In this document: piece by piece, positions 10,795-21,707 of the stretch
How the letters are laid out: each line of letters opens with the position of its first letter
How positions within the stretch are numbered: position 1 is the first letter of the stretch
Source: Asterionellopsis glacialis
Taxonomy: Eukaryota; Bacillariophyta; Plagiogrammaphyceae; Rhaphoneidales; Asterionellopsidaceae
Assembly (NCBI GenBank): GCA_014885115.2
Contig: WKLE02001395.1
Span: 1 to 64,000 of the forward strand
Direction of reading: 5' to 3'
Length of the DNA: 64,000 bases
Translations under genes and position numbers: made by a program
Notes under the pieces: model-generated
What the model was told of the DNA's origin: nothing
Databases searched by the model: none
Seen by the model: the letters and a program-made list of their open reading frames with translations, nothing else

Positions 10795-11894
10795 CCTAGC
10801 AAGGAGAACTAGAAAAATAATAGTTTCCTAAAAATTGGGGACTGGAACATTGATTCCAGATTTCCTGTGTGTGGTGTCCTGTATTTCACAACCACTCTCC
10901 AGCTTCCTATTAATGGCCACATGATTGGGAAGTCCCATGTTTATCCAATCACTTCCCAAGCCATACCACCTACTAATTCATTCATCAACACAGATCAATG
11001 ATGATGGTACAAACATTGATTCATGATGTTGATTGAAGTTTGTAACAAAATCTTCTACTAACTTCCATCAGTACGATTCTGAATACATCCCTTCTGGTCT
11101 TTGCTCAGGTTGTCATTAAAACTGCATGTGCTTCCATAAATCATCAAAGTAATGTCTCTTCATCCCTGTCCTTCCAAGAGAAGCTACAGGGATGTACTTG
11201 GATGGGGCTGTTGCTGACCATAACATTGAACGATTCCCAAATTCAAATCTTGTAATTAAAATATACATTCCAATGAACTTCAGAACTTCTCCTTTTGTTG
11301 TGTATGTTGTTTGTTTTCTTTCTCCAATTGTACTTTGGCTTCATTCACCATTAAATTAAGTTGAACAGGAGGAAACATGAACATAAAGTACTCCAAACAT
11401 GACTACCTGTGATTATGATCTGCACATCTTCCTATATAATCACCTATTGATGTTTTAATTGTAAAGTCTGCATCTACCATGGGCCCATTCATCAGTAGCC
11501 TCATAGCATTGTTGTCTTTATACCAATTAGCTCCATGGACAGCAGCAACTGGTAATCTTGTTGCTAACCTTGACCTTGTTCTGGTTGCCGGTGAACTGGG
11601 AATGGCAGGTGATGGCACATCATTGTCATTATTGTTGTTGGGTACTGTATTTGGGTCATCTTGTTCCGTGCAATCACTTCTGTTGTTGACATTAACCCAT
11701 CATCATCCTGATTGACTACAGATACATTAACAGATCAAATGGTACTATTATCCTCATGCTCTGATGGTGCTGCACTTGATTGAGGTGTCCCTACATTGCC
11801 ATTGTCTTGAACAGGTTGTGGGATCCTGTCTTGGGGGTCAGCAGGTTCCCCATGTGAATAGAGCGTATATTAAGCTCTGCCCTCTTAATTGCTA

Positions 11895-11922
11895 NNNNNN
11901 NNNNNNNNNNNNNNNNNNNNNN
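11895..11922. other. Assembly gap (28 N)
   Basis: A run of 28 unknown bases. The transposase remnant reads from about YIIIADF before it to IKRAELN after it, so the true missing length is probably small. Confidence 0.99.
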
Positions 11923-12000
11923 AAAGTCAGCTATGATTATGTAATGGTATTAGTTCAATTATTTGTGGTCTTCTCAACTCTACCATCAATAACAACGCCA

Positions 12001-13027
12001 TATTCACCATGCACGCTATGCCAAATCTCTAGAAACTTACATTATGGAACGACAGTCACTATCTACTCAGCAATTTTGATCCATCAACCAAAGAGCTTTA
12101 GCCACAGTGATTGCTACAATGTCACCTTGTCATCCTATTCTGATCAAACTGCTCCACTCACACTTACCCCTGAATACTGTAAGGTCCCGATACGACAAAG
12201 AGACAGCATCCATTTGTCTGGGCTGTGATATCCAAGTTGAAGATTTTGTTCATCATTTCCAATGCAAACACGACAAATTAGCACAATCTCAGAAGCAACT
12301 TCTGCAAAAAATCAGACTTGCTTTTGATCAAATATCTTCTGATCCATGCTTATGTGACACGTTATTATATGGCCTAGAATCTTTCTTCGGTCACCAACGG
12401 AAGACACCAGAAAACTTGATAAGTGAAGTCTACAATATACAGTCCGAGGTAGGTTGGATACAAATACTTCAAGGCTGGTTCGCAGAGAGGTGGACCAATC
12501 TCCAATCGCGACACTATGCAAGCCAACACGCAACTAAACATAACGGCCAGACCTGGACAACACTTATGATTAAAATTATTTTCACGTGGTATGTCACATA
12601 CTGGAATATACATAATACATGTAAACATGGTAAAAATTTGTCCCAGAAAGCTGCCATCCAGAAAACAAGAGCATTGGAGGAAATGAAAGCTGTCTATGAG
12701 CTTAAGCACCAAGTACTTTCTCAAGATAGATCCATATTCTTTGACTCCTTTGAAGAACACACTCTCAACAAAACAACTACCCAAATGCAAAACTGGCTTT
12801 CCATTTGGTGCCCAACTATTATCCAAAGCGTAAAACACGCAAAGTCCTGGGCAATTAAAGGAGTCCGTACCATTAACCATTATTTTCAGTTCCAGCCAGA
12901 TTGAACAGGTTTTATTTCCCATAAATTAATCTGATGCTCAAGGCTGTCGTCGCGAGTAGAATTGGTTTCCACGGTTATCACTAGCTGCAGCGATTAATAA
13001 ATAGAACTTTATTATTATTATTATTAA
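12001..13027 (+). mobile_element. 5'-truncated non-LTR retrotransposon (LINE) insertion
   Basis: The plus-strand frame 12107-12904 encodes the C-terminal end of a reverse-transcriptase polyprotein. It has a zinc-knuckle-like CLGCDIQVEDFVHHFQC and then a WNIHNTCKHG motif, both typical of LINE tails in algae and fungi. The frame continues upstream to 12001, broken by a TGA at 12077. The 3' end is a non-coding tail finishing in (TTA)n at about 13008-13027. The insert is bounded by catcaataacaacgcca at 11984-12000 and catcaataacaatgcca at 13028-13044, a 17-base target-site duplication with one mismatch. Truncated 5' end, simple-repeat tail and target duplication together fit target-primed reverse transcription. 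Confidence 0.72.
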
Positions 13028-13865
13028 CATCAATAACAATGCCAGGAATCATCTTCGTCTTGGCACGGCTACCAAATCTGCGTGCACATTCAGTGGCTGC
13101 TGTAACATGGATGGCCTTGGCATAAACACGGCTTCCAACTTTCTTCCTTGTATCTGGTACTGTCATGATCACCGTTAAATTCTGAATACGATAAAGTACT
13201 TGGATTTGATGAAGACTTGAAACTTGAAAATTGACGTCAAAAAGCGCCATTGTCTATCCGCGACGGTATCGGAAAATGATGCGTCGTGCGCACAAAAAAA
13301 AGTCGAGCAAAAATTTTCAAGACGAAAATCCAAGGAAAAAAAATCCAAAATTAGAGTTTGTGCTCCTCACCCGTAAAGTTATTTTTGATGCTCTACACGA
13401 TGGTATCTTTGTATTGAAACAAACATATCACCTCATATGAGGCATATACCTCATATGAGGTGCTTGGTAGAGTAGAAACTAAGACCTACATATTCCTAAA
13501 TACATCATAAAGTATTTCGGGGCTGTGGAACTAAGAAATTGAATGAAGCTGATTCATGAACCGCCCCAGCATTCCAAATAATTTCTAGAAACGCGTCAGA
13601 ATGACTTTCGTGTCAGCATAAAACTATTCAAATCTACATACTGAAAAAGGGCAATTTATTCTATTCTGTTGTTTCTACAAAACTATCGAAATTAGTGACG
13701 GTGCTTGTAGGAAAAGGTGTTTTCCGATACTCTCTGGCTTCTCTCATTACTGTAAGTATCGGATTATGGACTTATATCTCTGGTACCCGAATCTATCTTG
13801 ACTTTCGATTTCTATAAGTGTAAGCCATGGAAAAAGGTAGATACGACAGATCACATTCGATGACA

Positions 13866-13876
13866 CACGTGAGTCA
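13866..13876 (+). promoter_or_regulatory. Overlapping G-box and AP-1-like bZIP site, copy 1
   Basis: CACGTG (13866-13871) overlaps TGAGTCA (13870-13876). Both are classic bZIP/bHLH core sites. The pair is kept intact in the second tandem copy although the surroundings have diverged. Binding is inferred, not shown. Confidence 0.4.
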
Positions 13877-14151
13877 TGCAAAGCTTTTTATCTCTGTCAG
13901 TGAGAACCCAACCCAATACTGATATATGCATATATTCATCTTATTCATTATTCTTGTGTTGAAGTCTACATAATGAAAAAGGGCAATTCATTATATTCTT
14001 TTGTTCCTACAAAACTATCGAACTTAAATAACGGTAGTGATTATACGAAAAGGTGTTTTCCGATACGCTCTGGCGTCTCTCATAATTACTATAAGTATCT
14101 CTCGTAACGCAACGGAAAAATGGTAGATACGACAGATCAGATTCAATGACA

Positions 14152-14162
14152 CACGTGAGTCA
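14152..14162 (+). promoter_or_regulatory. Overlapping G-box and AP-1-like bZIP site, copy 2
   Basis: The same CACGTGAGTCA composite lies 286 bases downstream of copy 1 and about 100 bases before the start codon at 14265. Conservation of the composite in both duplicates is the main argument for function. Confidence 0.4.
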
Positions 14163-14264
14163 TGCAAAGCTTTTCATCGCTGTCAGTAGTGAGACGGCCC
14201 CCAATATTGAAATAAGCATATTCATCTTCTTCATTATTCTCGTCTTCACCAGAAAAATCTTTGC

Positions 14265-15164
14265 ATGTTTAAAAGATTGCACAGTATTCTCCGTTTACCC
14301 CACCCCCACACCACCCCGACTATGGTCAGCCTATCCTCCATCATGCCAGGTAACCTCTTGCAAAGCACTTCTCTTACATGCAAGTATAGCCATGATATGA
14401 TTGATCATCAAACTGACTGCGACTTTATATGCCAAACAAAAGATCCCATTCGCATTAGAAGGCCAGTTCGAACCTCTTTAGCAAACATCAAAATCTTGGA
14501 AACGAAAGAAGAAGGTGTTCAGACAAGTGCGATGTACCTTGAAGACAGCCTACTTTTTGCCAAGTCGACAAGCGGACTGTCATTCGAATCTACAATCGAA
14601 TATGCTATAAAGTTGAATATAAGCGAAACTAATGGAAAAGGCACTTTCAAGAAAACCAACAAGAATGTGCGGTTTGCTCGTCCTGGCGAAGAGGAGATCA
14701 TCGATGGAAAGAACCAGGAAGTCGTCAACACGCGTATTCTATGGTACACGGTACGTACACCTGCAGGAGAAATTTAAAAAAACTTTGTCAATATCAATAA
14801 GAAGTAACCTTCAACTTCTCATTTCCAAATTTCTATTTTCTATTTTCAGAAACAGGAATTGTCATTGGTTCGTCATGAAGCTCGTTCTGCGGTTCGAGCC
14901 CACAAGATGGTTGTAACCGGGCACATGCCTCTTGAAAAATCAAGGGTATGTGTCAGAGGTCTTGAAGACTACTCATCAAGAAGAATACGAGAATTGAAAA
15001 GGGAGAAGGTTGAGGAAGCCAAGAGAATTGTACTCGACAGACAACATGATACCAATGCGAAAAATGTCCAATTGCTCTACAGCCGATCGTCAAGATGGGC
15101 TCAAATTGTAGCACATAAACTAGCTATTCAAGATTCCATAGAGGCTGAGACATGGCGAAGATGA
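14265..15164 (+). CDS. Diatom-type protein of unknown function, 2 exons
   Basis: Exons 14265-14750 and 14850-15164 join in phase 0 through a GTACGT...CAG intron of 99 bp, giving 266 residues. The middle carries NVRFARPGEEEII and ILWYT, followed across the junction by KQELSLVRHEARSAVRAHK, then a CVRGLEDYSS motif and a basic helical region ending in SRWAQIVAHKLAIQDS. This order (VRF motif, W-Y-T/S motif, RGLE motif, Arg-rich helix) matches an expanded family I remember from diatom genomes with no assigned role. No signal peptide or membrane segment is seen. The start is not certain: in-frame Met codons follow at MVSLSS and MPGNLL. The tandem duplication lies immediately upstream. Confidence 0.7.
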
Positions 15165-15440
15165 CTCCAAAATTGATCGATTTTTTTAAAGTAAAGAATG
15201 GGCAATGAATCAACATTTAGATTCTACCGTTCTATCGTATTAGAGTCAGCACAAGATGGAAAAAAGAAAATCAAAGAAGATGAGAATCCAAAATTTTCAA
15301 AACAAAGTGAATCCCATAACGTGACACACGAGATCTTTTGTACCTCAGTGCAAGTTTACTGTATGAAGAAGAACTGAACATGACGTGTTATATACATGAT
15401 TAGTGGAAGTTGTTTATAATATTATTTAGATATACTGTTA

Positions 15441-16430
15441 TTAATACGCTTGCTTTAATTTGATACGTAACTGAAGGATGCTTTTCATACTCCCCTCGGC
15501 GGTTTTTACTGCCTCCAAATCTTCCACCAAGGTGGTTTTCCAACCATCCAAGGTTTCGATTGAATTTTCATTAGACCGTTCCAGCATTATAGCATCAACC
15601 CTGTTTTCTGAAGGCACGAAACCATAATTCAAGAGGAGGTCAACAGAAGAATCGACTCCTGATCCGTAAGATAGCATAATCTCTATCCCAACTGGGATAG
15701 GTGTGGTCGCACGGATTCTTTTTCGGGGTCAATCAAATGTAATTCTGCATTAGGCTTATCAGAATCATGGTTAGCCATATCCAAATATGAAAATAGTACA
15801 CGAACAGACTTATGAGGTCTAGCAATAGCCTTCATCAACATCACCACGAGTATTAGAACCATCACCAGGAGCGGACATTTGAGTTTGGAAGCTACGTGAA
15901 GATACAGTTCAAGTACCAAACTGCAAGTCTTCAACAGATATCTCCTCCTCTGTAGCAACTACAGCAGCAATATCATCTTTACGTTGTTTGACTGCGGCAG
16001 CAGATACAACACGAGGAAATTCAAGTAGTTCAATGTCTTCATCGGACCAAAAATCAGGAGTGGGATCAAACGATACATCATTTCGTGATGGGATGTATCA
16101 AGGTATGGTGCCCATATCATTCAAGCATTTGGTTCTTGATCGTACATTAATAAAAAGTTCCTCCCCTCATCAGTAATCGTCGGTAGATCATAACCACCCA
16201 AGCCAGGATCTAATAGAGCCAAAGCACAGTGGTTAGGAATTTTGCAAATAATTTCACCCTTCTTAATATTCTTACAAGCATACAACCCACGAAGGCCCGT
16301 ATCGGCATGAAAACCAATTTGAGTGTCACCATTGATTCCTGTGATTTCTGTCTCAGTACGAAATTGATGAGAGTCTGCGACTCAGTTGATATATCCGGAA
16401 TATGCACTAAAGCCGGTTGTGACGCCCCAA
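15441..16430 (-). pseudogene. SET-domain protein methyltransferase (Rubisco LSMT-like) pseudogene
   Basis: Several frames on the minus strand together give a SET protein. About 16430-16100 encodes GLRGLYACKNIKKGEIICKI and TITDEGRNFLL, followed by a TGA before MIWAPYLDT. About 16050-15900 encodes FDPTPDFWSDEDIELLEF. About 15830-15720 has the SET core YLDMANHDSDKPNAELHL. About 15700-15660 has TPIPVGIEIMLSYGSG, and the tail to 15441 has LLLNYGFVPSENRVD and LQLRIKLKQAY, which fits the Rubisco-substrate-binding C-terminal domain. At least three frameshifts, two stops and a deletion just before the LSYG motif separate these parts. Intact members methylate lysines in Rubisco, aldolase or other proteins. 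Confidence 0.75.
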
Positions 16431-16764
16431 ATCCACCACTAGGTCCTAGAGGATCTAGGTCCTAGTCCTAGGGTAGGACTAGACCTACCGTATGTCCTAC
16501 CGGTAGTCTAGGACCTTAGCTCCGTAACAATGTTTTTGCATATTACTTTGAAGCTCTCGCGAGTGCCCCTCTTTGTTGTTCGAGATAGCTTGTCTTAAAT
16601 GTTTCAATGTGTATTTATGATTAGGTGTGTTCAGATGAAGAGTTTTAAGGTAATGATTAATTTTGAAACTATGTATTTGTCTCTACACTGGAGTGTAAGA
16701 TTTTGTATGTGAAAACTTTGACCACAGGTATACTGGCCGCAGTACTTCGATACTTAGAAATCAA

Positions 16765-17911
16765 TCACCCCCAAGTAAAACCATGATGCATGGAGAAGGT
16801 TGAATGCTCATATCCAAGATGCCCAATATCACCAACAAAGCGACAGGTAGCAGTTCCACTGGGATTAATCATAATGTATGTCATGCTGCAATTGAAAATA
16901 CTTAGCCGAAGCCACGCCTCTGGGGGGAGTTGTAATGCTCGACAAAAGAAGTATCGGATGACATTTCCATGCCCTACAAAAATCTCAAATTCATGATCGA
17001 ATTGCTCCTTTTCAGTACCCTCGTCATCGTCTTTCGTTGGGCATGCTTTTTCTTTAGATCTGTAAAAATATTTTTGAAAGGCTGTCTCTATAGCTTCATG
17101 CTCTTTGTCGACTGCTTTCTCAACCTCGAGTTCAGGTCTGATGGGAATAACTTGAGCAGGTCTATAATGGAAATGTGGGGTTTGAAAAGAAAAAGACATA
17201 GTATATTCCACGTTGAGACCAAATTCGATGCTGATTACTGTTTGAAAATAATTCTTTTGAACCACTCTCTTTTAAAAAAACTTACATTCCTTCATTTAAA
17301 AGACAATCTGGCTCGGAAACTTGCACATCCGGCAAATATTTTGAAATAATTTGTGCCGTTTCCTTTGCTCGAGTCATGTCACTTACCCGAAGTGCCTTAA
17401 TTTTGCATCGTCCAAACAGCTTTTCGTCTTCCCCCCCCTTAAGAAGTGTGGCAAGACGTTTACCAGTCAATTCAGCTTGTTCTCTCCCAAGTTTGGTTAG
17501 TTTACGTTTTTCATCTTCTTTATGTGTTTCATCATATTGACCATGACGGATTAAAATAATATGTCGAGTAACACCAGGAACTTTTGCCCCTTTGCTTGCC
17601 TTTCTCCCTTCTAACGATGTTTGCTCTGTCATTTGACCATCCCAATTGTAATCCCATGCAGGATATGGTACTTTAGGAGTCCATACTTGGCGTTTAGGAC
17701 ATTGACCAAGAAATGATGAATTGTCTTGCTTTTTAACTTTTGAAGTAGCAGCGGCGGCATCTTCACACCGAACTCTCGATACAAATAATGATGAATCTTC
17801 ACTCTCACTGTGACAGGTATTGCTCAAATGAACACTGCCTGCTAAAGAAGTAAATAGAGCGACTCCTCTTCGCTGCAATAGTAACGATGTTATTTTCGTT
17901 GAAAACACCAT
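16765..17911 (-). CDS. PGAM5: PGAM5-type mitochondrial serine/threonine phosphatase, 2 exons
   Basis: Exons 17911-17286 and 17161-16765 join through a 124-bp GTAAGT intron and give 340 residues. The histidine-phosphatase core is intact: LIRHGQY (catalytic His with flanking Arg), a downstream MTRAKETA (second Arg and Glu), and FVGHGNVIRYF with the second His. WDYNWD about 35 residues before the RHG motif is the WDxNWD element of PGAM5, which multimerises and activates the phosphatase. The N-terminus (KITSLLLQRRGVALFTSLAG) suits a mitochondrial signal or anchor. PGAM5 dephosphorylates protein Ser/Thr in mitochondrial quality control. The junction reads LLNEG-IPAQVIPIRPE, in line with the family. 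Confidence 0.88.
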
Positions 17912-18140
17912 AATGATCTCGTCTGTGTCCCAAACGTTAACTTGATTCTTGAGCTCAGATGATGGTGAGTCAAGAAAGTGAATCCTCTACCGGGCCTGAC
18001 TAAGTGGTGTCGGGGATGGACCCGGCGTGCACGGACGGTTGTTTTCTTGACATCCGTCATGCTTACGTAACCTAGTACTGTCTTTTCAACAAAACTTTCA
18101 GTCATCATAATGTTTGATGATAGTCATCAGGCATACAGAT

Positions 18141-18228
18141 CTCTCGATAGCTCAGTTGGTAGAGCGGTGGACTGTAGAGGTTAAATACTGATATCCATCG
18201 GTCACTGGTTCGATTCCGGTTCGAGAGA
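18141..18228 (+). tRNA. tRNA-Tyr (GUA) with a 15-nt intron
   Basis: The acceptor stem is ctctcga (18141-18147) paired with tcgagag (18221-18227), with discriminator a at 18228. The D arm is gctc-agttggta-gagc. The anticodon stem gtgga/tccat encloses loop ctgtaga with anticodon gta at 18174-18176. A 15-base intron (aggttaaatactgat, 18178-18192) sits after position 37, the canonical place in eukaryotic tRNA-Tyr. The T arm is actgg-ttcgatt-ccggt. No CCA is encoded, as expected in eukaryotes. Confidence 0.95.
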
Positions 18229-18229
18229 C

Positions 18230-18234
18230 TTTTT
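18230..18234 (+). terminator. RNA polymerase III terminator of the tRNA-Tyr
   Basis: A run of five T directly follows the tRNA 3' end. Confidence 0.8.
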
Positions 18235-18473
18235 ATTGATTTCACTTTTGATTCTAGCAAGTGTCTTCTGTATCCGTGCCGTTTGGATTATCTTGTTGGC
18301 ACGCAAGAGTCATGATTTGAGCTATATCTTCTTTATTGAATCATAGGATTCAGATTTATTTCCTAATTTACTGCTTTCTGAATTAATGTGGAAGACGCCA
18401 TTATTATTTTTTTCTTGTCTAATTTTACAAAATGCCATTTATTTTTTTCTTGTCTAATTTTACAAAATTTCAT

Positions 18474-21143
18474 TTAAGGTCTGGGTATCCAGGTAGCGGG
18501 GATTTGTTCCACTGTGTGGAGGTCATTGTCTGCTTCTGCTTGAATGACCTTACCTAACGCTTTGACGGAGGCTCTGTAGGCTGGTACAGCATGACGAACA
18601 AGGTCTTTTCTTATACCCATACCAGCAACAACACGGTCAGGATGTTCAATAAGTCGACGCATTCTATTAAATTGTGTAACTTGTCCACCCTTAAGGACAC
18701 TAATAGCGGATCCCTTCCGTCCAGCACGTGCTGTTCTACCACATCTATGAACGTATGTTTTAGCAAAGCTTGGAACATCATAATTAATTACAGCACTTAC
18801 AGAGGGAATATCCATTCCTCGACTCATCCCATCTGAACAAACAATAACTGATACACAACTATCTGGTGAATTGCATTGTTTCATAAGACTTGATCTTTGC
18901 TTCTGATTGAGAGCACTTGAAAATTCAGCAACTGCTTCTGTGGGGCCATGGCCTAAAGCACCCCACAATAATTGTAACAACCGGGCTAAACGATGTGTAG
19001 AGTCAAGACTAGACGTAAATACCACAATGATTCCTTTGCCTTCCTCTTCTTCCTCCTCCTCTTCAGAAGATGTCTGTTTGGATATCTGATCAAGCAGCAA
19101 TGCCAACAGTACTAGAGGTTTTTGTTCCGCAGTACACTCAACAGTATATTCAGAAAGACCCGGAGGCATAGAATACCGTTGTTGCCTTCCTTGCTCATTA
19201 GCATGGGTGGCAGAGTTCAATTGATGGGCATCAAAATGCTTTGCATTGATCAAACCGAGAGATGCTAACTTTTGAGGATCCCTTGTCAATGTTGCAGAAT
19301 ATAACAGTTTCCGCAGCTGCACAGGCCTACAAACAGTTGCAACAACCGAAGAGAATGCATTATTTGTGTTGAATTCAGAATCATCACCACCTGCACCTCC
19401 TCTTCTCCATGTAATTGGATCAATGTCATATGAATTTCCGTGAGATGATAAATTGACAGATGGTGAAATTACACCACGTTTAGCTCCACCCTCACTAGTT
19501 TCTTCTTCTTGTTGCCTTTGAAGATCATTCCATGCAGCAACGGATGCCTCATTGGCAGCACCTACAACTCTACCAATCCAATTGTGATAACTTTGATTGA
19601 CCAAACGATCGGCTTCATCGATGATAAGAAACCTTAAATGTTGAAGAGTGAAGCCAGGAGTTTTGCTAAGATGATCCACTAACCTGCCCGGTGTTGCAAC
19701 TAAAACATCGATTGCACTCTTTCCTCCCTTTGGTAATCTTAAGGTTGTGTCGCCATTACTATTTGATGGCGCCTCTTCATTTTGGACACCAGGAAAAGCT
19801 TGAAGAGCCAATTGAAGATTTCCACGATGAAAGTGATACCTTTGTCTTGCCGTTTGCATACTCCTTGAACGAGAGGACAGCAATGAACCGCGATGTGTTG
19901 GATCCACAGTGAGTGCCTCCTGTTCGGCCTTAAAATCACTTTGACCAATTGCAAGACCAACCTTTAAATCTGACCCTTCTGTATATCGGTCGAATACTTT
20001 ATATACTTGCATAGCTATCGAATGATGTGGTGGTCATAGAGGGTTTGAAACGCAAAACAACGTTAGAAATATTTTACGTTTCTTAAACGGGTATATACTT
20101 AAATGGTAACCAACTATTCTCGCACGCATCATACTATTGCACCCTTACTTACCTAAATCTCGACTTGGTAAAACAACAAGTGCACGTAATCTTCTAACTT
20201 TACGTCCTGCCAATGCGTTCAACACAGGCAAAACAAATGCTAAAGTTTTACCACTTCCCGTTGGTGCTGCGACACACACATCTCGTGCACGAATATGTGC
20301 ATGTCTTTCAGATGCAATAACATCAGGTATGACAAGAGATTGTATAGGGAAAAATTTATCATATCCATCCTTTTCCAAATTATCAACCAAAAAAGACGCA
20401 AGACCCCATGTTGCAGCTGCGTCCTTAATCGGTAGACTCGACATGTGTAAAGCCATTGAAATTTCTTCTGAAACTTTCGTGGTGGAGGCGTCAGCAGCCG
20501 TTGTTTCGTCATTATCGCCATCCTTGTTGAATTTTTCAATCAAAACATCATCGTCATCAAAATCATCCATTTCTTCATCGATTCGGGTTCCTAAATTTCT
20601 TCGATTTAAATATGTTACAGGTGATTGTTCTGGAGCAATCACATGCATGGCTGGTTCCGTCGATTTTTTCTTGCTATGACCAACATCGTCGTCATCACTA
20701 TCATCATCATCACTACTTGATGATGGGACAGAACTTGACGAATCTGATTCCATACCTTCGTCATCCTTATTGGCACTAATAGTATTTTGATTCACAACCT
20801 TTACTTTTTTAGTTTTCATTGGAATTTTCTGGTTGTCTGCCACATTAGATACTTCATCATCTTCATTATTTGGAATGTTTTTATCTTTCTTTTTTTCTTG
20901 AATTTCTGGGATGTTGCTGTTTTCAACGACATTTGAAGACTTATTTTGAGAGAGTTTCTTTTCTGAATGTCGATGGTTTTTGACATCATGACCATGATCA
21001 AGTTCTTCTTCGTTATTACTTGACTTTCGTTTTCGTTTCTTTTTCTCCTTTCCTCCAGCGCCGTCTCGTCTTTTGTTAGAACCCTTATCTTTACGACTTT
21101 TCCGTTCCTCGGCTTGTGGATCATAACGACCCACTTGAAACAT
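18474..21143 (-). CDS. DDX51: DEAD-box RNA helicase, DDX51/Dbp6 type, 2 exons
   Basis: Exons 21143-20153 and 20014-18474 join through a 138-bp intron in phase 1 (PSRDL-AMQVYKVF) and give 843 residues. The first 200 residues are Lys-rich and then acidic with Ser/Asp runs, as in nucleolar proteins. Helicase motifs appear in order: Q-like FFPIQ, Walker A APTGSGKT, PSRDL, TPGRL, DEAD, SAT, VVFTSS, RGMDIP and HRCGRTARAG. Dbp6/DDX51 works in early assembly of the 60S ribosomal subunit. Long insertions between TPGRL and SAT (SSHGNSYDIDPITWRRGGAG) are typical of this subfamily. A poly-Glu stretch occurs before the second RecA domain. The assignment to DDX51 rather than another DEAD subfamily rests on overall layout. 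Confidence 0.85.
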
Positions 21144-21707
21144 GATTCTTCAAAGACAAAGGAGTTATTGTTAACAAAAAATGTTGACAACTTCTGATGA
21201 AAGCTGTGTCTCGCTACAAATGATTTGTTGCTTTCTCAAATTGCATGCAACCCTCGAAATGTGATGATGGGGTTTTCCAGGGGTGAGTGTATTGAGCAAT
21301 CTGCGTCTTGATGTTTTTTCCGTGTTTTCTTGTAGTGACAAGTTTCTGTCGTCTCGCTTCTTCTTGTTGGTTGGAGGTCGGCTGTCTGTCGTTATGCGGC
21401 CATTCTAAAAACGAAGGCCAGACTTCTTGGAGATTTTGTACGGTACATATCACATCATAATAATATCTTTTTTGTTATTCTCGTTGCATGCCAGACTGCG
21501 AATCACGACTGAAACTTCTGCGGAACATGCTGCTCGTAACAACGAAGAAAGCCATTTTGTTGCAACAGAACACAGAGATAGCCACCCTACTGTACTGCAT
21601 TGTTCTTGCTGGGTTTATTGAATGCAAGATATCTATATAGTGGTACTCTGTGATAAGCACCTCCGCATAACTTTAACATTAGAAAGGTATCCAGAGAAAC
21701 GATAGGG
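21144..21707. other. Divergent intergenic region
   Basis: This region of 564 bases separates the helicase gene (minus) from the membrane-protein gene (plus) and must hold both promoters. I see no conserved site I would name. Confidence 0.4.

Larger units (their letters stand above)
11403..13250 (-). pseudogene. PiggyBac-like transposase remnant, N-terminal half, split by a LINE
   Basis: Read on the minus strand, 13250-13028 encodes VGSRVYAKAIHVTAATECA, then RRFGSRAKTKMIPG. After the inserted LINE piece the same sequence resumes at 12000 with GVVIDGRVEKTTNN and, after a frameshift, YIIIADF. Beyond the assembly gap it continues with IKRAELNIRSIHMG, an acidic linker, and 11618-11403 with NWYKDNNAMRLLMNGPMVDA and DFTIKTSIGDYIG. 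This order matches the N-terminal region that precedes the DDE domain in diatom PiggyBac-type (DDE_Tnp_1_7) proteins, as I remember the family. The catalytic part is absent. Stops and frameshifts show it is dead. Confidence 0.5.
13631..14243 (+). repeat. Tandem duplication of about 0.3 kb upstream of a gene
   Basis: Copy 1 (about 13631-13957) and copy 2 (about 13962-14243) align along their length. Shared landmarks are tacaaaactatcgaa, aaaaggtgttttccgatac, ggtagatacgac and gagtcatgcaaagctttt. Copy 2 lacks about 75 bases found in copy 1 between the tactataagtat-like and ggtagatacgac parts. The duplication lies directly upstream of the gene starting at 14265 and probably contains its promoter. 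Confidence 0.85.
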
